A stretch of 41,498 nucleotides of DNA, taken from CAZBBC01 sp964489835 (GTDB lineage Bacteria > Calditrichota > Calditrichia > JAJRVZ01). Below are positions 17,586 to 25,731 of this stretch, in pieces (position 1 is the first letter of the stretch; each line of letters opens with the position of its first letter). The notes beneath the pieces were generated by a model. It was not told the origin of the DNA and ran no database searches. It saw only the letters and a list, made by a program, of their open reading frames with translations. The DNA is taken from assembly GCA_964489835.1 (NCBI GenBank), contig CAZBBC010000024.1, positions 1 through 41,498 of the forward strand, given 5' to 3'. The translations under genes and the position numbers were made by a program.

Positions 17586-18638
17586 ATGAAAAGAAAAATT
17601 GTAATTCTGGCGGACAAAAATTTTGGTCCATTATCATCAAAGATGGCAAATGGCGCTATTCGTTACCTTCATAATGAAATAGTAGCTGTTATAGATTCCG
17701 CTACGGCAGGGAAAACGGTCAATGATGTTCTTGGATTTGGGGGCGATATTCCTGTATATGGTACACTCGATGAAGCCTTTCGCCATGGTCCAAACACATT
17801 GCTCATTGGAATATCACCACCAGGTGGAAAATTCCCGTCAGAGTGGTATCCATTGATTATAAATGCGATTCAGAACAGGCTTCACATTATTTCAGGACTA
17901 CATGAATTTTTAGGCGATGTCGCAGAATTCAATGTTCTGGCAGAAAAGTATCGGGTAAAAATTAATGATTTAAGAAAAAATAGCAGACCTAATATTCTGG
18001 CGCGGGGAATAGCCAAAAAATTCAGGTCAAAGATTATATTGACGGTGGGTACCCATGGGAATGTTGGTAAAATGACAGCAACTCTGGAAATGGTCAAAGA
18101 CATGCAGGAAAAGGGAAAATCTGCTGATTGGTTGGCTACCGGACAAATTGGTATCCTAATAAAGGGAAAAGGAATCCCAATCGATTCTATAAAGGGGGAC
18201 TTTATTTCTGGCAATGTTGAGGCTGCTATTGCTTCACTCGACGGCAATTATGAATATATTTTTGTGGAAGGTCAGGGTTCTCTTCAGCATCTGGGTTATT
18301 CGGCGGTTGCCCTGGGGATTTTACATGGATCTCTCCCCGACGCCATGATACTCTGTCACCGGGCCGACATCGGTGTCTCAGAATATGGCGTCAATACCAA
18401 TAATCTTTCCAGAATGATTCAGCTGCACGAAGAAATGATTTCTTTTATCAAACCCTCTAAAGTAGTTGGTATCTGTCTTAATACATATAATCTACCCAGT
18501 GAAAAATCTTCCGATTTGGTAAAAGAGGTCAAAAAGAATACGGGCTTGCCGACTACGGATCCGATAAAATTTGGTGTTGAAACCCTGTCTAAGGCAATAT
18601 CTGACTATTTTTCAACCTACAAAAAAACGAATCAGTGA
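17586..18638 (+). CDS. DUF1611 family protein (DgcN-like)
   Basis: A 350-residue protein of the DUF1611 family, often misannotated as an epimerase/dehydratase. It has an N-terminal Rossmann-like domain (1-130, with ISPPGGKFP) and a C-terminal P-loop NTPase domain with the Walker-A-like GTHGNVGKMTAT. In other bacteria the family includes DgcN, an N-acetyltransferase for D-glutamate, and members are often paired with a dipeptide epimerase. No epimerase is found here; the next gene is a tandem-PAS protein 15 bp downstream. The family call is firm and the reaction in this organism is unproven. Confidence 0.8.
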   Translation: MKRKIVILADKNFGPLSSKMANGAIRYLHNEIVAVIDSATAGKTVNDVLGFGGDIPVYGTLDEAFRHGPNTLLIGISPPGGKFPSEWYPLIINAIQNRLHIISGLHEFLGDVAEFNVLAEKYRVKINDLRKNSRPNILARGIAKKFRSKIILTVGTHGNVGKMTATLEMVKDMQEKGKSADWLATGQIGILIKGKGIPIDSIKGDFISGNVEAAIASLDGNYEYIFVEGQGSLQHLGYSAVALGILHGSLPDAMILCHRADIGVSEYGVNTNNLSRMIQLHEEMISFIKPSKVVGICLNTYNLPSEKSSDLVKEVKKNTGLPTTDPIKFGVETLSKAISDYFSTYKKTNQ

Positions 18639-18653
18639 ATCTCTAAAACAACA

Positions 18654-19391
18654 ATGATGAATTGGCTCGATATACTGGAAAGTCATTTTAATAAAAAAAA
18701 GAAAGCTTTTTTAATATTTGATAAAAACCATGTACTGCAATATATCTCTGAATACGCGAAGGAGATATTGGGAATTGAAGAAAGCCATATCGGTTGTGTA
18801 ACTCTCAATGAGTTATTTCCTCCCTCGGATAATAATCCCCAATTTTTAGTCGATAAAAATTATTCGTTTCAAACCGTTTATGATATATTATATACCACGC
18901 CCTCCGGACGGTCAAAGGAATTGAGAATAAATCGGGATCCGGATTTACATACGGTAGAAGATATTTCGGGATATGTTATATGGCTAGAGGCTAAAAGCCG
19001 CGATATCACCGCCGTTTATAAAAAAGTATCATCTCTGGATCCGTTTTTAAATTTCGGTTGGTTATTTGAACAAAACGACTTGGGATTTATTCTGATTGAT
19101 AAAACAGGACGGATCGAACGGTATAATGAAAAAATCAGAACGTATATGAATGAACCAGGTGAATGGAGAGGTCGTAATATTTTTACTTTTCCATTTATTC
19201 ATCAACACAGGATCTCCCCTTTTATTATGAAAAGCATGAAAAATGCGGAGAAACCCCAGTATAAAATCTATACCCTTAAATATCCCGGATTTAATGAGAC
19301 ACTTTCGATTAAGTGGTCGACTCTGCCCCTGAGTGACCTTGAAGGTTCTCTGGTAGGCGCGATCATAACCGCCAGCCCTGCTGATAAATAG
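18654..19391 (+). CDS. Tandem PAS-like protein without output domain
   Basis: A 245-residue protein that I read as two PAS-like folds: residues about 10-120 (FLIFDKNHVLQYISEYAKEI) and 130-240 (LGFILIDKTGRIERYNEKIR). Both have the typical start, a strand with D-K/N followed by a helix with N/E-x-x. No kinase, cyclase, HTH or methyltransferase domain follows. It may bind a small ligand and act through protein contacts, or may be a shortened sensor. Cotranscription with the DUF1611 gene is likely from the 15-bp spacing. The PAS call rests on pattern only. Confidence 0.6.
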   Translation: MMNWLDILESHFNKKKKAFLIFDKNHVLQYISEYAKEILGIEESHIGCVTLNELFPPSDNNPQFLVDKNYSFQTVYDILYTTPSGRSKELRINRDPDLHTVEDISGYVIWLEAKSRDITAVYKKVSSLDPFLNFGWLFEQNDLGFILIDKTGRIERYNEKIRTYMNEPGEWRGRNIFTFPFIHQHRISPFIMKSMKNAEKPQYKIYTLKYPGFNETLSIKWSTLPLSDLEGSLVGAIITASPADK

Positions 19392-19430
19392 AAATTATAA
19401 ACTGGATCGAATAAAAAGAAATAGAAAGTA

Positions 19431-20669
19431 TTAGTATAAAAGATATTTTTTTCTCACTTCAAGAAATGAATTCAGATCTTTCTTTATCCATTCTCTAATT
19501 TCGTTAATATCTTTTCCTTGTATGATGAATTCCCTGATCTTGTTTGTTCCGCATAGCCGGTCAAAATGCTTTTCAAACCATTTAAATTGTTCTTTATCCG
19601 TCTCATAAAAAAATTTAGTTAAGGCGATACCGGTTAAATAAGGATTAAAATTATTTCTATCGGTTACAGAGACTGAGACTCCCACCAATTTTTCCCCCAG
19701 GTGTTTAGGTTGAGGAGCCATACCAGGAATAGAACTGGGTACGAAAGTGATTGGCCGAAAACGTACACCAGGGAGATCAATTATTTTATTGATCATAGAT
19801 AAGTGACTTTCACTGAACCATGGCGCGCCGACGTGCAGGAATGGCTGGTAAGTTCCCCGACCTTCAGAAATATTTGTTCCTTCTAATAGGCAGATTCCGG
19901 GGTAGACAATGGCCGCATCAAGGTTTGGTATGTTCGGTGATGGCGGATGCCATGAAAGGCCGGTTTGATCGTACCACATATAACGCTTCCAATTTTTAAG
20001 TGGTATAATGTGAAGATTAGTGTGGACATTGTTTTTTAACCACCCTTCTTCATTAAACATGCGGGCCAGTTCTCCAATTGTCATGCCGGGTCTTGCGGGA
20101 ATAGGATATAATCCGACAAAACTTGCAAAAAGAAGTTCCAAAATATTTCCCTCAACATCGATTCCATTAATCGGATTTGGACGATCGAGCACAATAAATG
20201 TGATCTGCTGTTCTGCTGCTGCCTCCATTGCCAGGGACATCGTATAAATATACGTATAAAAACGCGCACCGACATCTTGAAGATCAAATATCAGTACATC
20301 GATATTATTTAACATTTCAGCGGAAGGCTTCTTATGTTCTGCATACAGACTGTAGACAGGAATCTTTTTTATTTTGTCTACCTTATTTTTTATAATTTTG
20401 CCGCCTGCCTCTTTTCCGTGAATACCATGCTCGGGACCAAAGAGCGCCTGAATGTCAACATCATCCATCGCATAAAAGATATCCGTAATATGTTTACCCT
20501 CTTTATTATAGGCTGTATGATTTGTAATAATACCTATCCGTTTGCCTCGGAAAAGATGTTGATAATTTGATATGTTGTCTAATCCAGTACTTACGGTTTG
20601 TTCCGATTCACAAGAAAATAAAAGAATAACCAATAGTAAAGGGCAAATGATAGAATTAAATTTAGTCAT
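19431..20669 (-). CDS. namZ: DUF1343 / NamZ-type exo-beta-N-acetylmuramidase lipoprotein
   Basis: Exported enzyme of the DUF1343 family; its characterised Bacillus member NamZ removes terminal N-acetylmuramic acid from peptidoglycan fragments. The 412 residues begin with a lipoprotein signal (lipobox LFSC). Family signatures follow: GKRIGIITNHTA, LFGPEHGIHG, PVYSLYAEHKKPS, DVLIFDLQDVGARFYTYIYT and VLDRPNPING, and later YPGICLLEGTNISEGRGT. It stands alone, convergent with the tandem-PAS gene; no murQ, murK or transporter gene accompanies it. Confidence 0.88.
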   Translation of the reverse strand: MTKFNSIICPLLLVILLFSCESEQTVSTGLDNISNYQHLFRGKRIGIITNHTAYNKEGKHITDIFYAMDDVDIQALFGPEHGIHGKEAGGKIIKNKVDKIKKIPVYSLYAEHKKPSAEMLNNIDVLIFDLQDVGARFYTYIYTMSLAMEAAAEQQITFIVLDRPNPINGIDVEGNILELLFASFVGLYPIPARPGMTIGELARMFNEEGWLKNNVHTNLHIIPLKNWKRYMWYDQTGLSWHPPSPNIPNLDAAIVYPGICLLEGTNISEGRGTYQPFLHVGAPWFSESHLSMINKIIDLPGVRFRPITFVPSSIPGMAPQPKHLGEKLVGVSVSVTDRNNFNPYLTGIALTKFFYETDKEQFKWFEKHFDRLCGTNKIREFIIQGKDINEIREWIKKDLNSFLEVRKKYLLY

Positions 20670-20920
20670 CGTTATGACTTTCTCTTTTCATTTAAGAATA
20701 AATTTATGAAAATTGGATCATACAAAGAATTTTAACAGAGAAAATTAACAAGCCGACTCAGACTAGAGGTTTAACATAAATTAATACCGGATGTCGATGA
20801 TTATTTCAGTCCATTCTGGTTTCATGATTAGGAATATTTGCTTATAATATAACGGTTTTATTATAAACAAAAAGACTGCCTCAAAATTAAAAGATAAATA
20901 AGTGAAAGGAATAATCCCTT
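20670..20920. other. Divergent intergenic region upstream of MOSC gene
   Basis: AT-rich spacer. A TATAAT at 20843-20848 could be a -10 for the MOSC gene but has no good -35 at the right distance. GAAAGGA near 20904-20909 looks like a ribosome-binding site for a start close to 20921. Nothing else is recognisable. Confidence 0.35.
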
Positions 20921-20968
20921 ATCGGAAAATTAAGTGGTATTGCCATTAAAAAATTTTCACGTGCTCCT

Positions 20969-21367
20969 ATGATAGTACTTGACTCGGTTGAAGTTTCTTT
21001 AGATTCAGGTGTTTCCGGCGATCACCGGGGAAAACCAGGCAAAAGACAGGTGACCGTTCTTGGGCGCGAAGCCTGGGAGGCGACCTGCCTTGAATTGGGT
21101 AAATCTTTGCCTTGGACCACCCGAAGAGCAAACTTATTTATCGAAGGAGTTCCCCTGAGAGAGAGTAAAGGCAAATACTTAAAGATTGGTGATTTGTGTC
21201 TGGAGATTACAGGAGAAACAAAACCTTGCCAACGTATGGATCAATTCTATTTTGGTTTGCAAGAAAAACTAAGGGCTTACTGGCGGGGAGGGGTGACCTG
21301 CCGTGTTATCCGTCCGGGAACGATATCTTTAGGCAATAAAGTGGAGCTGGCAGATGACAGGTATTGA
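20969..21367 (+). CDS. MOSC domain-containing protein
   Basis: Small MOSC-domain protein, related to the C-terminal domain of molybdenum cofactor sulfurases and to YiiM, thought to carry or transfer sulfur to molybdenum enzymes. Signatures: GVSGDHRGKPGKRQVTVL, WTTRRANLFIEGV, ETKPCQRMDQ with the conserved Cys, and WRGGVTCRVI. The first ATG is at residue 12 or so of the usual domain: the frame upstream still encodes GIAIKKFSRAP, a normal MOSC N-terminus, but has no ATG, GTG or TTG. The real start is therefore probably a rare codon upstream (ATC at 20921 or ATT at 20939), or the original start has mutated. No molybdenum enzyme is encoded nearby. Confidence 0.8.
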   Translation: MIVLDSVEVSLDSGVSGDHRGKPGKRQVTVLGREAWEATCLELGKSLPWTTRRANLFIEGVPLRESKGKYLKIGDLCLEITGETKPCQRMDQFYFGLQEKLRAYWRGGVTCRVIRPGTISLGNKVELADDRY

Positions 21368-21477
21368 TCATTGTTTAACGATAGATGTAATTTATTTTAA
21401 ATCCTCTAATCAGGAAAATAAGAAATTTCCGTTTTTCTCAACCCGAGTTTGATTTAAATAATTACCGGGAATACTAA

Positions 21478-22404
21478 ATGTCCGAACTCACGATTAAAAT
21501 AAAAAAAATTGCTGCTGATATTGGTTTTGATAAGATAGGCATAACAGCGGCAAAGCAACCGGAAAAGAGCAAATTTCTGGAAGCCTGGTTGAAAAGCAAT
21601 TATCATGGCACAATGGAATGGATGGGACTCCGAAAAAACCAACGCTTAAACATTGAAGAGTTTTTCCCGGGAGCAAAGTCGATAATATGCATTGCTCAGA
21701 ATTACTATTCACCTTTTGGACATTTACATGAAAGAGATAGAGGAAAAATATCCCGCTACGCCTGGGGAGAAGATTATCACAGAATTATGAAGAAAAAACT
21801 GAAATTATTATTGCAACAGATACAACAGATTGATTCAACGCTCAATGGACGTTTATGCGTTGATACTGCACCCATCATGGAAAAATTATGGGCGGAACAG
21901 GCAGGTATTGGATGGCAGGGAAAAAATACAAATCTTATTAGCAGAGATTACGGATCATGGATTTTTCTAGGGGAAATTGTTGTTGATAAAGAATTGAGTT
22001 ATGATACACCAATTGAAGACTATTGCGGTAGTTGCCAGGCATGTATGGAGGCATGCCCAACAACTGCCCTTGTGGAACCTTATGTGCTGGATGCGAGCAA
22101 GTGTATTTCATACCTGACCATCGAGTATCGTGAGGATACGATAGCAGAACATTTTGGAAGCAAACTTAATCAATGGATTTTTGGCTGTGATATTTGTCAG
22201 GATGTATGTCCATGGAATAAGTTCAAGCGGATAACCAATGAGCGACATTTTTTCCCAAAGCCTTGGAATGTGGATCCTGATCTCAATGAATGGGTCTTGA
22301 TGGATGAGATTGATTTCAGAAAGAAGTTCAAAAAAAGTCCTATTCTTAGGCCAGGATGGATTAATTTTATTAGAAATATTAAGGCAGCTCTTAAAAAAGA
22401 ATGA
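21478..22404 (+). CDS. queG: Epoxyqueuosine reductase QueG
   Basis: Performs the last step of queuosine synthesis in tRNA, reducing epoxyqueuosine with a cobalamin cofactor and two [4Fe-4S] clusters. The 308-residue length matches QueG. Seen are the N-terminal cobalamin-binding part (FDKIGITAAKQPEKS, MEWMGLRKNQR, YYSPFG), the active-site VDTAPIMEK followed by GIGWQGKNT, and the clusters CGSCQACMEACP and CDICQDVCPWN. The C-terminal HEAT-like extension found in some members is absent. Confidence 0.93.
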   Translation: MSELTIKIKKIAADIGFDKIGITAAKQPEKSKFLEAWLKSNYHGTMEWMGLRKNQRLNIEEFFPGAKSIICIAQNYYSPFGHLHERDRGKISRYAWGEDYHRIMKKKLKLLLQQIQQIDSTLNGRLCVDTAPIMEKLWAEQAGIGWQGKNTNLISRDYGSWIFLGEIVVDKELSYDTPIEDYCGSCQACMEACPTTALVEPYVLDASKCISYLTIEYREDTIAEHFGSKLNQWIFGCDICQDVCPWNKFKRITNERHFFPKPWNVDPDLNEWVLMDEIDFRKKFKKSPILRPGWINFIRNIKAALKKE

Positions 22405-22413
22405 GCAAATGGA

Positions 22414-23238
22414 ATGACTAATCGTCTTTACATTGTTCTTTTTCCGTTGATACTATTCAGTCAAAGTTATATAACAGAAGCTAATGCTCAATTAACTATT
22501 GGTTCTATCCCTCTTCCGTCGAACGGATACCTCCGGATAAAAGTTGAACCGGCCAGCTTTGGCGAATGGTTACGTGATTTACCTTTAAAGGAAAAAAAAT
22601 CTTCGGTATTGGATTATCGGGGAAAAATTTTTAAGTCCGGAACGGATTCTACCGTTGCCGGTGTAGTAAATTGTGATATTAAAAACCGACGGTTAGAACA
22701 ATGTATGGATATTCTCATTCGCTTATATGCCGAGTATTCATGGGAGTATAATATAACGACCCGATTAAGTTTACCATTACCGGGTGGATATTGGCTCGGC
22801 TGGGAAGAATGGAAAAACGGATTTCGGCCGGTATTTAAAGGAATTAACGTAAAATTAAGCAAGAAAACCATATCAGACAATACACACACAGCGTTCCAAC
22901 GTTATTTAAATACCGTTTATAACGCATCACACACCCAACAGTTTTATCATGCTTATCAGGCGGTTGACAGAGCTGATGTCCAAATCGGTGATTTTATTGT
23001 TAAAAAGGGTACCAAAGGTCATGCCATCATGATTGTGGATCTGGCAAAAAATGCGCGTGGTAATCTTTTCGCTCTTATCGGGAACGGAGATACACCGGCC
23101 TGTCAGTTTTTTTTATTAAATTTCAGGGCAGGTCAACCATGGATCCCACTGGTTTTTGCGGAAGAAACACTTGATCTGCCGCTTCGCCGGAAGATGAGCT
23201 GGGATGGTTTAAGGCGTTTTGTTCTACCCCGGAAGTGA
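22414..23238 (+). CDS. DUF4846 family secreted protein
   Basis: A 274-residue exported protein: Sec signal peptide ending near ANAQ (residue 26), then the DUF4846 pattern with PASFGEWLRDLPL, VLDYRG, DIKNRRLEQCMD, YWLGWEEWKNG, DVQIGDFIV and KGHAIMIVD. The DFIV plus KGHAIMIVD blocks (Asp, His) recall an active-site arrangement, but no activity is known to me. It starts 9 bp after queG, so it is probably cotranscribed, and its stop lies 3 bp from the stop of the convergent phosphorylase gene. Confidence 0.8.
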   Translation: MTNRLYIVLFPLILFSQSYITEANAQLTIGSIPLPSNGYLRIKVEPASFGEWLRDLPLKEKKSSVLDYRGKIFKSGTDSTVAGVVNCDIKNRRLEQCMDILIRLYAEYSWEYNITTRLSLPLPGGYWLGWEEWKNGFRPVFKGINVKLSKKTISDNTHTAFQRYLNTVYNASHTQQFYHAYQAVDRADVQIGDFIVKKGTKGHAIMIVDLAKNARGNLFALIGNGDTPACQFFLLNFRAGQPWIPLVFAEETLDLPLRRKMSWDGLRRFVLPRK

Positions 23239-23241
23239 TAC

Positions 23242-24567
23242 CTATAGATTAGATTTATCAATAAAATTGAGAATTAATCTGGGCGGTGATGTGGGTTGTG
23301 GTATAATTCTGATTGAATGTGAAAGCCGTTCAAGAACAGGTTCAATGATATTCTCATTATCTGTATAGATGGTAAAAAGAAGAGATCCTTTTTCAACTTT
23401 TTGACCTGTTTTTTTATAAAACCGGATACCAGCCTTATAATCAATCGGGTCATCATTTTTCTGTCTTCCAGCCCCCAGCTGAACAGCAGTCATTCCCACT
23501 TCATAAGCATTGATGGATTCCACCCACCCACTCATCGGCGAGTGATAATCTGATTTATATTTTGATTTGGGATATAATTCAGGATGACGAATAATTCCCA
23601 TGTCACCTTCCTGCTCATGAACAATTTGTATAAATTTATCCCAGGCAGCGCCATTTTGAATCATTTTTTTTGAAATTTCTATTCCAGCTTCAATGGAATC
23701 TGCTTTTTCCCCAAGAAATATCATGGTGCCCGCCAGTTGATGTGTTATTTCCATCAGGTCATCAGGTCCATTACCATGAAGGCAGTCGATACATTCCTCG
23801 ATCTCAATCCAATTACCTACCGTATTTCCCAGTGGATTATTCATATCCGTGATATAAGCAATAGTTTTTTTCCCGGCATCCTCCCCGATCCGGATCAATG
23901 TTTTTGCTAATTTTCGGGCCTGCTCATGGTCGGTCATGAAAGCACCGAAACCGGTTTTGACGTCCAGAACAAGTGCATCAATGCCTTCAGCGATTTTTTT
24001 ACTCATAATACTGGCAGCAATCAAGGGGATCGATTGAATGGTGGCAGTTACATCACGTAAAGCATAAATCTTTTTATCCGCAGGGGCCAGCTCGGACGTC
24101 TGACCAATTAAACATACATTTATTTTTTCAATCTTTTGAATAAATTCATCCACGTTATAATCCACACGAAATCCAAATATAGATTCTAATTTGTCCAATG
24201 TGCCTCCCGAATGTCCCAAACTTCGGCCGGATATCATTGGAACCGGTACACCGGCTGCTGCAGCAATTGGCGCTAAAATAATGGACACCTTATCGCCAAC
24301 ACCACCAGTGCTATGTTTGTCGACTTTAATGCCGGGTACTCGATCAAGATTAATTGTTTGGCCAGAATGGAGAAACGTGTATGTCAGTGCCTGAGACTCT
24401 GACTCGTTCATTCCTTTAAGAAAAATAGCCATCAGTAAGGCGGACATTTGGTAGTCAGGAATTATTCCGGTGGTGTATCCATCGATAAAATATTTTATTT
24501 CTTCAGGAGATAGATCCGTGCCGTCTCGTTTTTTTGCGATGATTTCATAAGCGGTCATAAGTGACAT
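23242..24567 (-). CDS. pdp: Pyrimidine-nucleoside / thymidine phosphorylase
   Basis: Phosphorolyses thymidine, deoxyuridine and possibly uridine to base plus (deoxy)ribose 1-phosphate. The 441 residues show the family pattern: helical N-domain (IPDYQMSALLMAIFLKGM), the phosphate site KVDKHSTGGVGDKVS, SGRSLGHSGGTLDKLE, PADKKIYALRDVTATI and the C-terminal GAGRQKNDDPIDYKAG domain. The sequence reads closer to Bacillus Pdp than to E. coli DeoA. AGAAGG precedes the ATG. It is the last gene of the microcompartment operon, 7 bp after a shell gene. No encapsulation-type helix is seen at either end, so it probably works in the cytosol and feeds sugar phosphate to the compartment. Confidence 0.92.
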   Translation of the reverse strand: MSLMTAYEIIAKKRDGTDLSPEEIKYFIDGYTTGIIPDYQMSALLMAIFLKGMNESESQALTYTFLHSGQTINLDRVPGIKVDKHSTGGVGDKVSIILAPIAAAAGVPVPMISGRSLGHSGGTLDKLESIFGFRVDYNVDEFIQKIEKINVCLIGQTSELAPADKKIYALRDVTATIQSIPLIAASIMSKKIAEGIDALVLDVKTGFGAFMTDHEQARKLAKTLIRIGEDAGKKTIAYITDMNNPLGNTVGNWIEIEECIDCLHGNGPDDLMEITHQLAGTMIFLGEKADSIEAGIEISKKMIQNGAAWDKFIQIVHEQEGDMGIIRHPELYPKSKYKSDYHSPMSGWVESINAYEVGMTAVQLGAGRQKNDDPIDYKAGIRFYKKTGQKVEKGSLLFTIYTDNENIIEPVLERLSHSIRIIPQPTSPPRLILNFIDKSNL

Positions 24568-24574
24568 GTACCTT

Positions 24575-24841
24575 CTATGTATTTATTTGATCAACGACCC
24601 CAATGATAATCGACCGAATGGGGGCCGTCATATCATTAACGATCTGGCGCGCTGAGTTTCCTTCATCAATGACCAGTACGACCTCTCCAGCACCGGCATC
24701 AACGGTATCAACAGCGATAATATATTTTCCGGATGGGGAACCGTCGAATTTTAGCCGATCAACCAGAAGAAGTTTTTGGTTATCATAAAATGGATGGTTA
24801 ATAGTGGAATAGATAGCGCCACAGACACGACCTACGAACAT
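24575..24841 (-). CDS. BMC-P (EutN/CcmL) pentameric vertex protein
   Basis: An 88-residue shell vertex protein. Family signatures: MFVGRVCGAIYSTI at the start, KLLLVDRL, a central IIAVDTVDAGAGEVVLVIDEG and a C-terminal IIGVVDQI. Five copies would cap a vertex of the icosahedral shell. It overlaps the preceding BMC-P gene by 10 bp, with GAGGATCA just before the ATG, indicating translational coupling. It is the last of three BMC-P genes in the operon and differs clearly from the other two. Confidence 0.93.
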   Translation of the reverse strand: MFVGRVCGAIYSTINHPFYDNQKLLLVDRLKFDGSPSGKYIIAVDTVDAGAGEVVLVIDEGNSARQIVNDMTAPIRSIIIGVVDQINT

Positions 24842-25122
24842 TGATCCTCCGCTTTCAGATGGTGAATATCATCAATGATGCCGATAATGGTGTGGTCAAC
24901 AGGAACAAACCACTTCTCAAGTGCTAAGGCAGCCTCTCGTCCACCTTCATAGTAGACGACCTCACCAGGTCCAGCCATCCGGGTTGAATCAGCCGCTACG
25001 ATTATTTTCCCCTCCGGCTTTTCCATTTTATCCAGCGGTTGAACCAAAAGCATGGGAACTCCTTCCAAGCCGGGATAGATAAGACTGGGTGTTATTGTGC
25101 CCACCACTTTCCCAAGCAGCAT
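24832..25122 (-). CDS. BMC-P (EutN/CcmL) pentameric vertex protein
   Basis: A 96-residue BMC-P protein: MLLGKVVGTITPSL, MLLVQPLDKM, IIVAADSTRMAGPGEVVYYEGG and HTIIGIIDDI. The ATG directly follows the stop of the BMC-T gene, with GGGGAA as ribosome-binding site inside that gene's end. The short C-terminal tail (HHLKAEDQCS) is not part of the fold. Confidence 0.93.
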   Translation of the reverse strand: MLLGKVVGTITPSLIYPGLEGVPMLLVQPLDKMEKPEGKIIVAADSTRMAGPGEVVYYEGGREAALALEKWFVPVDHTIIGIIDDIHHLKAEDQCS

Positions 25123-25731
25123 TTAAATTTCCCCTTCCTGAAGTTGTCGCACATCCAATTGCCCAAAATAGGTGGACTGATCGATCTGGCTGGCCATATC
25201 AGTATGGAGATGAGGAATAACCGTTTCGCGCACCCAATACTTCTGCTGTGTCGTGTTGTCATAGGCAATAGTCACCGCTGCTTGAACATCCTCAACTTGC
25301 CCGGTAACAATGGCAAATGCTTTTCCACCGAGATGATCTGCCAGCCTGATCTCTACGATTTCTACATCAGCCCCTTTGATAGCAGCATCTGCAGATTTGA
25401 TAGTGGCTGCTATCGTGGAGGTCTCGATAATACCGATCGATTCTTTAGAGCAGAAAGATCGTAGACCTAGTATGGCATCATGTACCTGATCATGAACATC
25501 CGGTAAGAATACATGATCAATAATATCCTCACCGGCAACTGCCATGCCTTCAATAAAGGCCTCTTCGACAGATGCTACGCTGCCACCGAAGAGAATAATA
25601 TATTTACCATTATGAACCGTACCTGATTTGATTACCGTCATTGGTGCTCGCTTAATCATGGTATTAGCGCATAGAATTCCTTTGGCTATGCTGGAGAGTT
25701 CTAGTAAGGCAATTGCCGGATATTTTTTCAT
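25123..25731 (-). CDS. BMC-T trimeric shell protein (single-layer type)
   Basis: A 202-residue protein with two BMC domains in tandem: residues 5-95 (AIALLELSSIAKGI, MIKRAPMTVIKSG, NGKYIILFGGSVASVEEA) and 98-180 (SIGIIETSTIAATIKSADAA, GKAFAIVTGQVEDVQAA). Three copies form a pseudohexagonal tile. The pattern agrees best with the single-layer BMC-T group (as in the Haliangium ochraceum shell) and not with PduT, because no pore-loop cysteine for an Fe-S cluster is evident. The last 20-25 residues extend past the domain. Its start overlaps the aldehyde dehydrogenase stop by one base. Confidence 0.9.
   Translation of the reverse strand: MKKYPAIALLELSSIAKGILCANTMIKRAPMTVIKSGTVHNGKYIILFGGSVASVEEAFIEGMAVAGEDIIDHVFLPDVHDQVHDAILGLRSFCSKESIGIIETSTIAATIKSADAAIKGADVEIVEIRLADHLGGKAFAIVTGQVEDVQAAVTIAYDNTTQQKYWVRETVIPHLHTDMASQIDQSTYFGQLDVRQLQEGEI

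Noticed and set aside
21413..21437. Weak hairpin GGAAA/TTTCC followed by T's after the MOSC gene
   Set aside because: Stem of only five A-T-rich pairs; too weak to call as a terminator.
25039..25464. 141-codon plus-strand frame across shell genes
   Set aside because: It is the antisense shadow of clear BMC-P and BMC-T genes; its codons mirror theirs and no family is recognisable.
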